From: Leptolyngbya sp. Heron Island J
Lineage (GTDB): Bacteria; Cyanobacteriota; Cyanobacteriia; Phormidesmidales; Phormidesmidaceae
Assembly (NCBI RefSeq): GCF_000482245.1
Contig: NZ_AWNH01000110.1
Location: 1-33,688 of the forward strand
Direction: 5' to 3'
DNA length: 33,688 bases
The notes below the pieces were generated by a model. That model saw nothing but the letters and a program-made list of their open reading frames with translations. It had not been told where the DNA came from and did not search any database. The position numbers and the translations under genes were made by a program. The first letter of the stretch is position 1; every line of letters begins with the position of its first letter. This document shows positions 1 to 9,500 of the stretch, one piece after another.

Positions 1-154
1 ATCGCACATCCACCTGTAACAACGATCACAAAACGTCCATCGGAATTGATAGGCAGCCCCCTGTTTCCCTACTCAGAACAGACAAAACAACGTTCTACCC
101 CCTCGGAGTTCCAACGCTCACCGACACACTCACACACCTATCAGGACTTTATCT

Positions 155-334
155 ATGAAACTCACTCATCTTGGTGCATCCTACACGCCCTCTGCTCAGA
201 CTATTGAAACTATGGAAACCGATACTGAGCTGTCCTTTATGGGTCGTACCTTCAAAATGAGAGCCCCCAAAGCCATGCCTGCTCAGCTCGCTGCTCGCAG
301 CCTCACCTATCGCGGCGTTCGCTACAGCGCCTAA
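155..334 (+). CDS. DUF4278 domain small protein (59 aa)
   Basis: A 59-codon ORF starting MKLTHLGASY, with an internal LSFMGRTFKM and a C-terminal SLTYRGVRYSA. Short cyanobacterial proteins of the DUF4278 family typically begin MKLTYRGVSY and repeat a (Y/F)RG(V/R)xY motif near the C-terminus, and this one has the same shape and length. The function of the family is unknown. AGGA at 143-146 lies 8 nt before the ATG and is a plausible ribosome binding site. Two terminator-like hairpins follow directly, so the gene appears to be a short monocistronic unit. A longer antisense ORF over the same bases is a shadow. I am fairly sure of the family and can say nothing on function. Confidence 0.8.
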   Translation: MKLTHLGASYTPSAQTIETMETDTELSFMGRTFKMRAPKAMPAQLAARSLTYRGVRYSA

Positions 335-368
335 GCCAAATTCCAACGTTTGACATAGCACAGTGAAC

Positions 369-399
369 AGCCTCTGGCAGCAGTGTCAGGGGCTTTTTT
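369..399 (+). terminator. Rho-independent terminator 1 after the DUF4278 gene
   Basis: The arms AGCCTCTGGCA and TGTCAGGGGCT pair over 11 positions with two G-U wobbles around the loop GCAG. Six T residues follow. It lies 35 nt after the DUF4278 stop codon. Confidence 0.8.
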
Positions 400-427
400 C
401 TCATCAGACTCTCCTACACACACTCCA

Positions 428-457
428 AGCCTCTGCCAACAAGGTAGGGGCTTTTTT
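428..457 (+). terminator. Rho-independent terminator 2, near-copy of terminator 1
   Basis: The arms AGCCTCTGCC and GGTAGGGGCT pair with two wobbles around the loop AACAA, followed by six T residues. It resembles the hairpin at 369-399 so closely that the two look like a tandem duplication. It also separates the plus-strand DUF4278 gene from the convergent umuC remnant. Confidence 0.75.
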
Positions 458-473
458 GTGAGAATAGAAAGCA

Positions 474-1740
474 TTACCTAAGGTTCACGAGAGGTAGCTC
501 ATCCCAATGAGTGGTGTAGCGTTGGGAGAAATACTCTGACCGCATGCCCCAGGTGGGTGCCAGTCCCATTGCGCCATACTTCACGGCATCAGCCGATAGC
601 TTGCTGTTAATCTGGTCCAGCGTTGCCATTAATCGGGCTCGTTTTTCATCATGAACTGGCCCACCCAGCAGACTGCCTTGGACTTCATCAGCCTGCACCA
701 ATTCTGTGGCAATCACTTTTGCTTTGAGATACTCATAGCCGGGTTCATAGGCCCTTTCTGCTAGCTGCATGGCAATCTGAATTAATCGGCCAGTGTCATT
801 GGTGGGTGGGTCTAGCTGAACTGTCCGCGCGGCTGAATATTGGTTCTCTTTCCGGTAATAGCTGGTGCGCATGATGACGGTAAAACAACCGGCTAGCAGA
901 TTATCTTGGCGAAGTTTTTCGGCGCAGCGGGTGGTGTAGGTTGAGATCGCTTCTTTCAAATCAGAAAGTTCGGTGACCAGGTGACCAAAGGACCGCGACA
1001 CAATACGCATTTTCTTGGGCGGGGCCACGGGTTCCATGGCAAAGCAAGGGGTGCCCCGCAGTTCTAGCACTGTCCGTAGGCCAAAAATGCCAAATCGTTT
1101 TTTGATCCAGCTATCTCGGGCCTGCTTTAGCTGGAGTGCGGTTTTAATGCCTGCCTGGAGTAGCTTGGCTTTGTTGCGACGGCCAATGCCCCAGACTTCT
1201 CCCACATCGATAGTGGCTAGCAATCCGTCTACGTCGTCTATGGTTTCGAGGTTAAGGACACCGTTGGTGGTTTGCGATCGCTTTGCTACATGGGCGGCTA
1301 TCTTGGCCAGGGTTTTAGTGGGGGCGATGCCGACGGATACAGGAATATTAGTCCACTGCTTGACGGTACGGCGAATGGTGTGGCCATAGTCGGTTAAGTC
1401 CAGGTGGGTAAAGCCGTCTAGGTCGAGAAAGGCTTCGTCGATAGAGTATTGTTCAACTTCGGGACTAAATTGTTGTAAGGTTTCGATCACCCGGTGGGAC
1501 ATGTCTTTGTATTCGATCACCCGGCGGGACATGTCTTTGTAGAGGACCGGGTTTGAAGAGAAGATATGGAGGCATTTTTGTTGTACCAGGTGACGAATGG
1601 AATACAATGTGGCCTGCATGGATACCAGTTTCTTGGCTTCGGCAGAACGGGCTACGACACAGCCATCGTTGTTGGATAATACCTCTACTGGTTTACTTTC
1701 AGGTCTGGTCGAAAGACTCTTTCGCAGGAAACAAAAATGA
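474..1740 (-). pseudogene. umuC: Y-family DNA polymerase V subunit UmuC, decayed
   Basis: Most of a UmuC translesion polymerase is present: LSNNDGCVVARSAEAK, the palm motif YSIDEAFLDLDG, the helix-hairpin-helix VWGIGRRNKAKLL, the little-finger region, and the C-terminal QRYTTHWDELPLV. The 5' end is broken. The conserved segment FVSCERVFRPDL lies in another frame. Restoring one G near 1700-1701 (CTGAA back to CTGGAA) joins it as RPDL-ESKPVEVLSNN. Upstream, the first catalytic aspartate segment (DCNNFY in intact homologues) is absent, there is no ATG, and an ATGA microsatellite takes its place. A 30-bp near-perfect tandem duplication at about 1484-1543 adds ten residues (YKDMSRRVIE then YKDMSHRVIE). 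No umuD-like gene was seen beside it. An active polymerase is very unlikely. Confidence 0.85.
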
Positions 1741-1760
1741 ATGAATGAATGAATGAATGG
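1737..1760. repeat. Tetranucleotide microsatellite (ATGA)n at the broken umuC 5' end
   Basis: Five ATGA units followed by ATGG on the plus strand, reading CATT repeats in the umuC direction. It sits where the first codons of an intact umuC would be. Confidence 0.9.
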
Positions 1761-1764
1761 AGTT

Positions 1765-1797
1765 AACAACTGCAGCTAGAGATATTCTGCAGTTGTT
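1765..1797. repeat. Inverted repeat upstream of the umuC remnant
   Basis: Perfect 11-bp arms (AACAACTGCAG and CTGCAGTTGTT) around an 11-nt spacer. No T tract follows the hairpin on either strand at usual terminator spacing. It borders the microsatellite and may mark the breakpoint where the umuC 5' end was lost, or be an operator-like site. Confidence 0.6.
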
Positions 1798-1970
1798 GCC
1801 CCCTTATTTTGTTTGCCTAATCTACTCGTACTCGACAGGTCAAAATAGCCATCGCCTCATTAGGTCGACCAGTTGCTAGAGGACGGCTCCAGTCGTTGGG
1901 TTCGGCATAGTTGAGTTTGAATAGGGTAATAACCACGGCATAATATAACCAGCCTGCTACCTCTAGCACC

Positions 1971-2552
1971 ATGATTGCCGTTCCCTCGCCCCAACAAATG
2001 ACCGTCGCCGCCTACCTGGATTGGGAACCCCGCCAGGAACTACGCTACGAATTCGTCAACGGCAGCGTCTTCGCCATGACCGGCGGCTCCTTACCCCACA
2101 ACGACATCGCCATTAACCTGCTCACAGTCCTGCGGCCCCACATTCGCAAACAAGGCTGCCGTATCAATATGGCCGATGCCAAAGTCAACATCACCCCACA
2201 AATTTATCGCTATCCAGACTTGGCTATCAGCTGCGACGAACGCGACAAAACCGCCCTGGATGCCCTACGGTACCCAAAACTTATTATCGAGGTCCTGTCG
2301 TCCGGCACAGAGACCTTAGATCGCAGCGACAAGTTCAAAGAATATCGAAGCCTACCTAGTTTAGAAGAATACATCCTGATCAGCTCCACTCAAATCGAAG
2401 TTGAAATCTATCGTCGAGGAGAAGGAAGATTGTGGCTCTATACTGCCTACCAGGCTGGAGATGTCATCCAGCTAGAGAGTGTTGGGTTTGAGTTTCCGAT
2501 TGAATTGCTGTATGAGGACGTGCGTTTGGAGAGCGAGGGAACAGGGGAGTAG
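1971..2552 (+). CDS. Uma2 family (DUF820) PD-(D/E)XK endonuclease-like protein
   Basis: A 193-residue protein of the usual Uma2 length. It shows the family marks in order: an N-terminal MTVAAYLDWE, YEFVNGSVFAMTGG (Glu27), a histidine at residue 43, YPDLAISC (Asp83), PKLIIEVLS (Glu107), a DRxxKFKEYRSL segment with lysines near 121-123, and LEEYILIS. These match the restriction-endonuclease-like core, with Asp83, Glu107 and a downstream lysine as probable catalytic residues. The family is greatly expanded in cyanobacteria and its role is unsettled, with links to transposons suggested. It is flanked by a umuC remnant and an IS66 remnant. No strong Shine-Dalgarno sequence precedes the ATG. The last few residues run into a purine-rich repeat and may have been altered by it. 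Confidence 0.88.
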   Translation: MIAVPSPQQMTVAAYLDWEPRQELRYEFVNGSVFAMTGGSLPHNDIAINLLTVLRPHIRKQGCRINMADAKVNITPQIYRYPDLAISCDERDKTALDALRYPKLIIEVLSSGTETLDRSDKFKEYRSLPSLEEYILISSTQIEVEIYRRGEGRLWLYTAYQAGDVIQLESVGFEFPIELLYEDVRLESEGTGE

Positions 2553-2584
2553 GGGAGAAAGGAGGCAGGGGAGAAAGGGAGAGA
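2529..2584. repeat. Purine-rich GGGGAGA-type minisatellite
   Basis: Imperfect repeats of GGGGAG, GGGGAGAAAG and GGAGGCAGGGG overlap the last codons and stop of the Uma2 gene. G-rich short repeats of this kind are common between cyanobacterial genes. It marks the border with the decayed DNA downstream. Confidence 0.65.
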
Positions 2585-2587
2585 ATT

Positions 2588-2857
2588 CTAACGGTTGCTG
2601 GCATCGGCAACGTAGCCAGCTTCTACGACACGGGCCACAAGCGTCAGAGGACTATTTGCTGCACTACAGTAATGACCATCTTGGGTAGCACTACGAATAG
2701 CATTAATATTGGTTGGGATGTAGACAACCAGAGCTGCTTGTTGTTTCGGCAGCTTTGCGATCGCACCTTTGACAACAGTCTCATAAGCATCATCTCCCAG
2801 AATGTCGGTATCCATTGTACGGTCTATGGTCAAAATGATTATCCATAGTGCAATCAA
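2588..2857 (-). pseudogene. 3' remnant of an unrecognised gene beside the IS66 fragment
   Basis: An open frame of 89 codons ends in AANSPLTLVARVVEAG, which looks like the C-terminus of a real protein, and contains a HIP1 site at 2757. I do not recognise the family. The frame opens just past the point where IS66 similarity ends (about 2880) and has only a TTG near its beginning. The simplest reading is the tail of a gene whose 5' part was lost when the IS66 element inserted and was deleted. It could also be a chance ORF. Confidence 0.3.
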
Positions 2858-2879
2858 CTGTTAAATCACCATAGGGCGC

Positions 2880-3552
2880 GGCATCTGCCACTGGAGCACT
2901 GAGAGCCTCGCTGATCTCATCGCGCAAGCGACCCACACTCCCACGAGAGAGACTGACCTCAAACAGGTCTGCCATTAGCGCACACACCTAGACGATACGG
3001 GCCACTCAACAAGGCGACTATCGCACTCAATCGTTCTCCATAGCCCGATGGGGATACCTCAGGCGGTAACCTTGCTTGGCTCAGATGACCACAGGCATCA
3101 CAGCTGAGTTGATGGAGCCGATATTCAATCACTATCGGCTCTATTGGTGGCAATTCTATCTCTTGATGCCGATGGAGGTGTTTATCATATCCCTTGAGTG
3201 ATGCCCCACAGTCTTCGCATATTGATGGCAAAACATCCTGAACTTGGTCACACACCTCGCTTGGCTGAAGCGTTCGGGCTTGACGCGGTGATGGCTTTGA
3301 CGACCGTTTGGGACGTTTTTTGCCTTTTCTTGTCTTGACTGACGACTGACCGAAACCCTCGCTCGATGGCAGTTTCGATGAATTGTTTAAAGTCTGATTC
3401 AGACGCTCTTCAAGCTGTTGGATAAGCTCGTCTTGTTGCCTCAGGCGTTCGCTCAATACCAGCACCAAGGCTCGGATACTCGGAGGCGTTGCTTCCCAGC
3501 CCGCTTTGGGTACCGTTATCCGTGAAATTTCAATCTCTTCGTCTATACTCAC
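2880..3552 (-). pseudogene. IS66-family transposase (TnpC), truncated and frameshifted
   Basis: The first part (GTG start at 3552) has the IS66 TnpC layout: a leucine-zipper-like coiled coil (RLRQQDELIQQLEERLNQ, then NNSSKLPSSE), a basic linker rich in K, R, S and P, a zinc-finger-like pair (CEDCG and CDACG), and LPPEVSPSGYGERLSAIVALL. After SGPYRL near 2985-2995 the match continues in another frame as LMADLFEVSLSRGSVGRLRDEISEALSAP, so a small frame-breaking deletion has occurred. Similarity stops near 2880 and the DDE catalytic domain and C-terminal region of the roughly 500-residue family are absent. No tnpA or tnpB partners and no clear terminal repeats were seen. It is a dead element. Confidence 0.82.
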
Positions 3553-3569
3553 AACTTAGCGAAGTTAGA

Positions 3570-3627
3570 CCCCTGCATTCCCTAAGATTTCTTTATCTTC
3601 CTGGGACGGTTACCGGTTTGCAGGGGT
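3570..3627. repeat. Inverted repeat between the IS66 remnant and AAA-WD40 gene 1
   Basis: Perfect 9-bp arms (ACCCCTGCA at 3570-3578, TGCAGGGGT at 3619-3627) enclose 40 nt containing a smaller AAGAT/ATCTT repeat. It could be a scar of the lost IS66 end or a regulatory site upstream of the 3716 gene. Confidence 0.45.
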
Positions 3628-3715
3628 ATCCATTGTCTTCAAACACCTGAATAGATGCAATAAGTATTAAGTAGTCCAGTAAGATAAATCCTAGACACAG
3701 GGTTGGGGGAAGATT

Positions 3716-6562
3716 ATGCAATATCAAATGCGCTATCAGATAGGTGGCACCCTCACAAATTACGATCCCACCTATGTTTTGCGCCAAGCTGATGATGTCC
3801 TCTATCGGCAACTGCAAGCAGGAGAGTTTTGCTATATCTTCAATACCCGGCAGATGGGAAAATCATCGCTGCTGGTGAGGACAAAAAAGCGCCTGCACCA
3901 TGATGGTCATCAGTGTCTCACTTTGGATATGACCAATGTGGGCACTGAGATGATTACCCCACAGCAGTGGTACAAGGGCATTTTAGGGGAATTGGTGAGC
4001 GGCTTACAGGCTGAGCAGCCATTTACGTTTTCGATGGCGGATCTACACACCTGGTGGCAAGGTCAGGGCGATATTCCCCTGGTGCAAAAACTGAGTCGGT
4101 TTTTAGGTGACATACTGCTCCCACAGTTGTCCAACCAACGACTGTTTATCATGGTGGACGAAATTGATAGCGTGCTGGCGTTACCCTTTGCTGTAGACGA
4201 CTTTTTTGCCCTGGTCCGTTACTGCTATAACCAGCGAGCTTTAAACTCGACCTTTCAGCGGATCACCTTTGCCTTGTTTGGGGTAGCTACCCCTGCGGAT
4301 CTGATTCAAGATAAAACCCGCACTCCGTTTAATATTGGTCATGCCGTGACGCTCCATGGGTTCTCACTGGCAGAAGCCGCTCATCTGGCCAATGGTTTAG
4401 CCGTGGGTAAACGGGAACCTAAAGCAGTTTTGCAAGCAATTCTCCATTGGACTGGAGGACAGCCATTTCTAACCCAGAAGCTGTGTCAGCTGGTCACAAC
4501 GGTGAATCAGAACGAAAATGATGCATCTTCTTCTCTGACTGATGCAGATTGGGTAGCCCAGATTGTTCAAAGTCGGATTATTGATCACTGGGAATCTCAA
4601 GACGAACCAGAGCATTTGAGGACGATTCGCGATCGCATCCTCCGCAATGAACCCAGAGCCGGTCGGCTACTAGGATTACAGCAAAAACTACTTGCTGGAG
4701 ACTTGGTGCCCTCCGACGATAGTCTAGAACAAACTGAATTGCTCTTGTCAGGACTAGTCATTCAGCAACAAAATACTTTACAGATCAGAAATCCCATCTA
4801 TCAAGCGGTTTTTGATCAAGCCTGGGTGAGCACCCAGCTAGCGAACCTGCGTCCTTACTCTCAGGCATTGCAATCCTGGAGCAATTCTGGGCAGCATGAC
4901 TCCTCTCGTCTGCTTCGGGGGCAGGCACTACAGGATGCTCAACAATGGGCTACGGATAAAAGCTTAGGAGATTTCGACTATCAGTTTCTCCGGGCCAGTG
5001 AGGCATTGGATCGAAAAGAAGCGCAGCAACAACTAGAACTGGCTCGCGCCCAGGAAGTTGAGGCTAGACTGCAGCAAGAACAGCGGGCCAGTAAACTACA
5101 GCGCTATCTACTGGGGGCAGTTTCTGTGGCACTCGTGGGAGCAATCGGACTAAGTGTTGCCGCCTTCTGGCAGTATCGTCGAGCGCTACACAACGAAAAT
5201 CAGGCCCGCCTCAGTGAGGTTGAGGCCTTAATGTCTGCCGCCCAGAGCAGTCTGGCTTCCCAACAAACCCTTGATGCTATCGTTGTCAGTGTTAAGACAA
5301 AACAACGTTTAAACACATTAAACGAAACGCCACCATCAGCGTTAGTTAACCAGGTGGATATCACCCTTAAACGCTCTCTCTATGCATCTCAGGAAATAAA
5401 TCGATTTTCCGGATCTAATACAGGTCTTTGGGGCATAGATTGGAGTCCAGATGGGGAGAGCCTGGTCACTATCGGTGGTACCAACGAAGTTCATCGATGG
5501 CAGCGAGATGGCACGTTGATGTGGAGCATCACTGACAGTGATGTGTCCCCTAACGTCAAAATTAAAATGAGCCCAGATGGTCGGATTGCCGTTGGGGGGC
5601 AAGATAGTCACATTCGCATTTATGATCCGAATGGACAACAACAGACTACATGGGAGGGTCATAGCGCCGAACTGTTTAGTGTGGATTGGAGTGCGGATGG
5701 AGACTATTTAGCCTCCGGGAGTGCGGATGGCACCCATGTGACAACGTTAACAGGACATACGAACCGTGCCACTTCTATAGCCTTTAGCCCGGACGGTCAA
5801 CAATTGGCCTCTGGCAGTAGCGATCGCACCATTAATCTTTGGAACTATCCCACTGGCACCTTACAAAAAACACTTAAGGGTCACACCAGTACAATCCTGA
5901 GCCTTCACTTTACCCCTGATAGTCAAACCCTGGTTGCTGGCAGCATTAAAGGCAATCTCAGCTTTTGGAGCCGGGACGGTGAGCCATTAAAAATGGTGGA
6001 CCAGGGTGCGGGCATTTTAGGATTAGATTTAAGTCCCGATGGACAACAGTTTGCCATTGCCCAACAAAACAATCAGGTCGCCATTAAACAGCTGGATGAT
6101 ACTCCAGTCTCTGCCCTAGATGCCTCATCCGTTATTGCCATTTTCAGTCCTAATAGCCAAACCCTGGCCACCGCCAATTGGGATGGCACAGTACAACTAT
6201 GGCAACCGGATGGTAGCTTACTGCACACACTATCTGGCCATGAAGGAGAAGTCTATAGCGTAGACTTTCACCCCGATGGTCAGCTGATCGCATCCGCTAG
6301 TTCGGACCAAACTGTAAGGCTTTGGTCTATCGATGGCACTCTACTCACAACTCTCTATGGCCACACCGCTTCTAGTCATGTAGTCTCCTTTAGCCCGGAC
6401 GGAATGTTTTTAGTTTCGGGCGGTGACGATCAAAATACAATTGTCTGGCACTTAGATAAAATCATGGAGCTCGATGACACAATATTTGCCTGTGGGTTGA
6501 TTGCTGATTATTTACGTACTAGCCCAAATATTGCCGAGAATGATCGGACAATCTGTAATTAA
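3716..6562 (+). CDS. AAA-like STAND NTPase, transmembrane, WD40 protein 1 (948 aa)
   Basis: Residues 1-380 form the cyanobacterial AAA-like domain: the opening YQIGGTLTNYDPTYVLRQAD, Walker A NTRQMGKSS (Lys49), Walker B LFIMVDEID (Asp148, Glu149), a sensor-like FALFGVATPADL, then WTGGQPFLTQKLCQ and a winged-helix-like part. An alanine/glutamine-rich coiled coil (about 425-465) leads to one predicted membrane helix (about 467-489). About nine WD40 repeats follow to residue 910, with an LIADYLRTSPNIAENDRTIC tail. By family it should be an ATP-driven switch with a propeller sensor on the far side of a membrane. The partner and output are unknown. GGGGGAAG lies 4 nt before the ATG. The next gene begins 19 nt after the stop and is a paralogue, so the two are probably co-transcribed. 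One WD blade near residues 665-680 is truncated and joins GSADGT straight to HVTTLTGH. Confidence 0.88.
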   Translation: MQYQMRYQIGGTLTNYDPTYVLRQADDVLYRQLQAGEFCYIFNTRQMGKSSLLVRTKKRLHHDGHQCLTLDMTNVGTEMITPQQWYKGILGELVSGLQAEQPFTFSMADLHTWWQGQGDIPLVQKLSRFLGDILLPQLSNQRLFIMVDEIDSVLALPFAVDDFFALVRYCYNQRALNSTFQRITFALFGVATPADLIQDKTRTPFNIGHAVTLHGFSLAEAAHLANGLAVGKREPKAVLQAILHWTGGQPFLTQKLCQLVTTVNQNENDASSSLTDADWVAQIVQSRIIDHWESQDEPEHLRTIRDRILRNEPRAGRLLGLQQKLLAGDLVPSDDSLEQTELLLSGLVIQQQNTLQIRNPIYQAVFDQAWVSTQLANLRPYSQALQSWSNSGQHDSSRLLRGQALQDAQQWATDKSLGDFDYQFLRASEALDRKEAQQQLELARAQEVEARLQQEQRASKLQRYLLGAVSVALVGAIGLSVAAFWQYRRALHNENQARLSEVEALMSAAQSSLASQQTLDAIVVSVKTKQRLNTLNETPPSALVNQVDITLKRSLYASQEINRFSGSNTGLWGIDWSPDGESLVTIGGTNEVHRWQRDGTLMWSITDSDVSPNVKIKMSPDGRIAVGGQDSHIRIYDPNGQQQTTWEGHSAELFSVDWSADGDYLASGSADGTHVTTLTGHTNRATSIAFSPDGQQLASGSSDRTINLWNYPTGTLQKTLKGHTSTILSLHFTPDSQTLVAGSIKGNLSFWSRDGEPLKMVDQGAGILGLDLSPDGQQFAIAQQNNQVAIKQLDDTPVSALDASSVIAIFSPNSQTLATANWDGTVQLWQPDGSLLHTLSGHEGEVYSVDFHPDGQLIASASSDQTVRLWSIDGTLLTTLYGHTASSHVVSFSPDGMFLVSGGDDQNTIVWHLDKIMELDDTIFACGLIADYLRTSPNIAENDRTICN

Positions 6563-6581
6563 TCATTGTTAGGGAGAAACC

Positions 6582-9500
6582 ATGCAATATCAGATGCGCT
6601 ATCAGATAGGTGGCACCCTAACCAACTATGATCCTACCTATGTTGTACGCCAGGCCGATGAAGATCTCTATCAGCAACTGCAGGCAGGAGAATTTTGCTA
6701 TGTGTTCAATACTCGGCAGATGGGGAAATCATCGCTGCTGGTAAGAACTAAAAAGCGTCTACATCAGGATGGTTATTACTGTCTCACCTTGGACATGACC
6801 AATGTGGGAACCGAGATGATCACTCCTCAACAATGGTATAAAGGCATCTTAGGCGAACTGGTCAGCGGTCTTCAGGTCCACCAGCCCTTTGAGTTTTCCA
6901 TGATGGATTTACAAACCTGGTGGCAACAGCAGGGAGATATGCCCCTGGTGCAGAGACTGAGCCGCTTTCTCAGCGATGTGTTGCTCAAACAGCTACCCCA
7001 GCAACGATTATTTATCATGGTGGATGAAATTGATAGTGTGCTGGTCCTGCCTTTTGCGGTTGATGATTTTTTTGCCCTGGTGCGCCATTGTTATAACCAG
7101 CGGGCCTTAAATCCTGATTTTCAGCGGATCACATTTGCCTTATTTGGAGTGGCGACACCGACCGATCTGATTCAAGATAAAACCCGCACCCCCTTTAACA
7201 TTGGCCATGCCGTTACGCTCCATGGCTTTTCCATGGCGGAAGCAATTCACTTGGCAGATGGCCTGGCAGTGGGTAGTCGAGACCCAAACACAGTTCTGGA
7301 GGCCATTCTGAATTGGACTGGAGGACAACCCTTTTTGACTCAGAAGCTTTGCCAGCTAGTCAGCCACGAACCATCGGCGGCGGCGGCATCGCCCACTCTC
7401 TCTGATCCAGACTGGGTGGCTCAGATTGTTCACGAGCGAATTATTGACCATTGGGAATCCCAGGATGAACCAGAGCATTTGCGAACAATTTGCGATCGCA
7501 TCCTCCGTCAAGAAGACTTAGCCGGTCGTTTGCTTAGCATCTACCAGCAGATCTTAGCGGCCTCCCAGCCTGAAAGCTTAGAATCCCCTGTCTCTGCTGA
7601 TAACTCTCTAGAACATACGGAATTATTGTTAGCCGGTTTAGTGGTGCGTGACCGGGGACAGCTAAGCATCAAAAATCCCATTTACAAGGCAGTTTTTAAC
7701 TTGGCTTGGGTTCAACAACAACTCCAAACCCTGCGACCCTATGCGCAGCTCTTCAATACCTGGCAGGTCTCAGACGGTACCGATAGCTCCCGTTTATTAC
7801 GTGGCAAGTCCCTGGTAGAAGCCCAGCAATGGGCAACAAACAAACGTCTGGGCGATGCGGACTACCAGTTCTTAAGAGCCAGTGAGACATTGGAACGAGA
7901 AGAAGCCCAACAGAAATTTGAAATCGCCCAGGCTAAAGAAGTTAAAGCTCGACTGGTGCAGGAACAGCGCGCCAGTAAACTACAGCGTTATTTGCTGGGA
8001 GCTGTTTCCCTGGGGATGGTTGGGGCAATCGGGCTGAGTGTTGTTGCCTTTTGGCAATCCCGCCGTGCGTTTCAGAATGAACAAAAGGCTGAGACAGAAG
8101 TTGTGCAAACTCTGATTACCTCCGCTAATGCCCTATTTGTGTCAAATCAGCGTCTGGATGCCCTGGTAGCTGCAGTCCGTGCAACTAAGCGCTTTCCAAG
8201 TTTAAAGTCTCAAACCTCACTGTTAACGTTAGGGCAACAGGTGGAATCCACCCTGCGGCAGTCTTTATATGGTGTTTTCGAAGTAAATCGGCTGACAGGC
8301 CATACCGATGTTGTTCATGATGTCGCCTTCAGTCCCGATGGTAAAACATTGGTGTCTGTAGGTACCGATCAACATTTACGCATTTGGGGACGAGATGGCC
8401 GTTTGCTGGACAGTGTTCACATATCAGAGGATGAACCTTTTTCAGTAGACTACAGTCCCAAGGGAGACATGATTGCAGTGGCCGATGGCGATGGCACTGT
8501 TAGTCTGTTGTCCCCAACGGGAGAAACGCTAAAATCCCTGACTGGGGATGGGGGAACCGTTTGGTTTGTCACATTTGATGCCACCGGTGAATTACTGGTG
8601 AGCACAAGTCAAGATGGGACTGCTAAGCTATGGTCCAAGGACGGTGAGTTGCTGCGCACATTTTCTCAAGATGATATTTCAGGGGCTGCCATTAGTCCAG
8701 ATCAACAATTAGTGGCTACAGCTGGTACAGAGGGTAAACTCTGGCGGCGTGATGGCTCCCTACAGGCTACGTTAACAGGCCATCAAGGAGCCTTATCTAA
8801 CATCTACTTTAGCCCTGACGGCGAACTTATTGTTGCCAGTGGTGACGATCAAACCATACATTTATGGCAGCCTGATGGCACTTTAATCAAAACCCTGGCG
8901 GCCCATGAGGCCAGCATTTGGGGAATGACGTTTAGCCCAGATGGAGAATTCTTTGTTTCCACCAGCGTGGATGGAACTGCCAAAGTTTGGAGCCGAGAGG
9001 GTGTTCTGATTGAAACCTTAAGGGGGCATGAGGCCAGTATTTGGGGAGTAGATGTTAGTCCTGACGGCCAAACCATTGCTACTGCTGGATGGGATCAAAC
9101 CATTCGTCTATGGCAACGGCGTAATCCCCTGCAGGAAACAATTTATGCTTCTGAGGGTTCTGTTTCTCAAATTGAGATTAGCTCTACAGGAGGACAATTT
9201 GCATCAGCGAGCCAGAACGGTGCAGTTCAGCTATGGCAGCGTGATGGGAAGTTGTTGAAAACCCTGGGCAATCATGGTGATGGAGCCTTCTCTATCGCCA
9301 TTAGTCCAGATCAAACCTATGTTGTCTCTGGCGGCAATGACAACACGGCTAAGCTATGGTCGGTGAATGGAAAGCCTCCTCAAACTTTAGGCAATCATCA
9401 GGATGCACTTTATGCGGTGGCGATTAGTCCCAATGGTGAAACTATTGCCACTGGTAGTTTGGATGGCATTGTTAACCTTTGGCATCGTGATGGCACCCTA

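Noticed and set aside
1737-1760. Phase-variable umuC controlled by the ATGA repeat.
   Set aside because: Changing repeat number could not restore the gene, because the first catalytic segment and an ATG are missing and a separate frameshift lies downstream.
1817-1972. 51-codon minus-strand ORF antisense to the Uma2 start region.
   Set aside because: It has no ribosome binding site, no recognisable family, and overlaps the Uma2 promoter and start. Probably chance.
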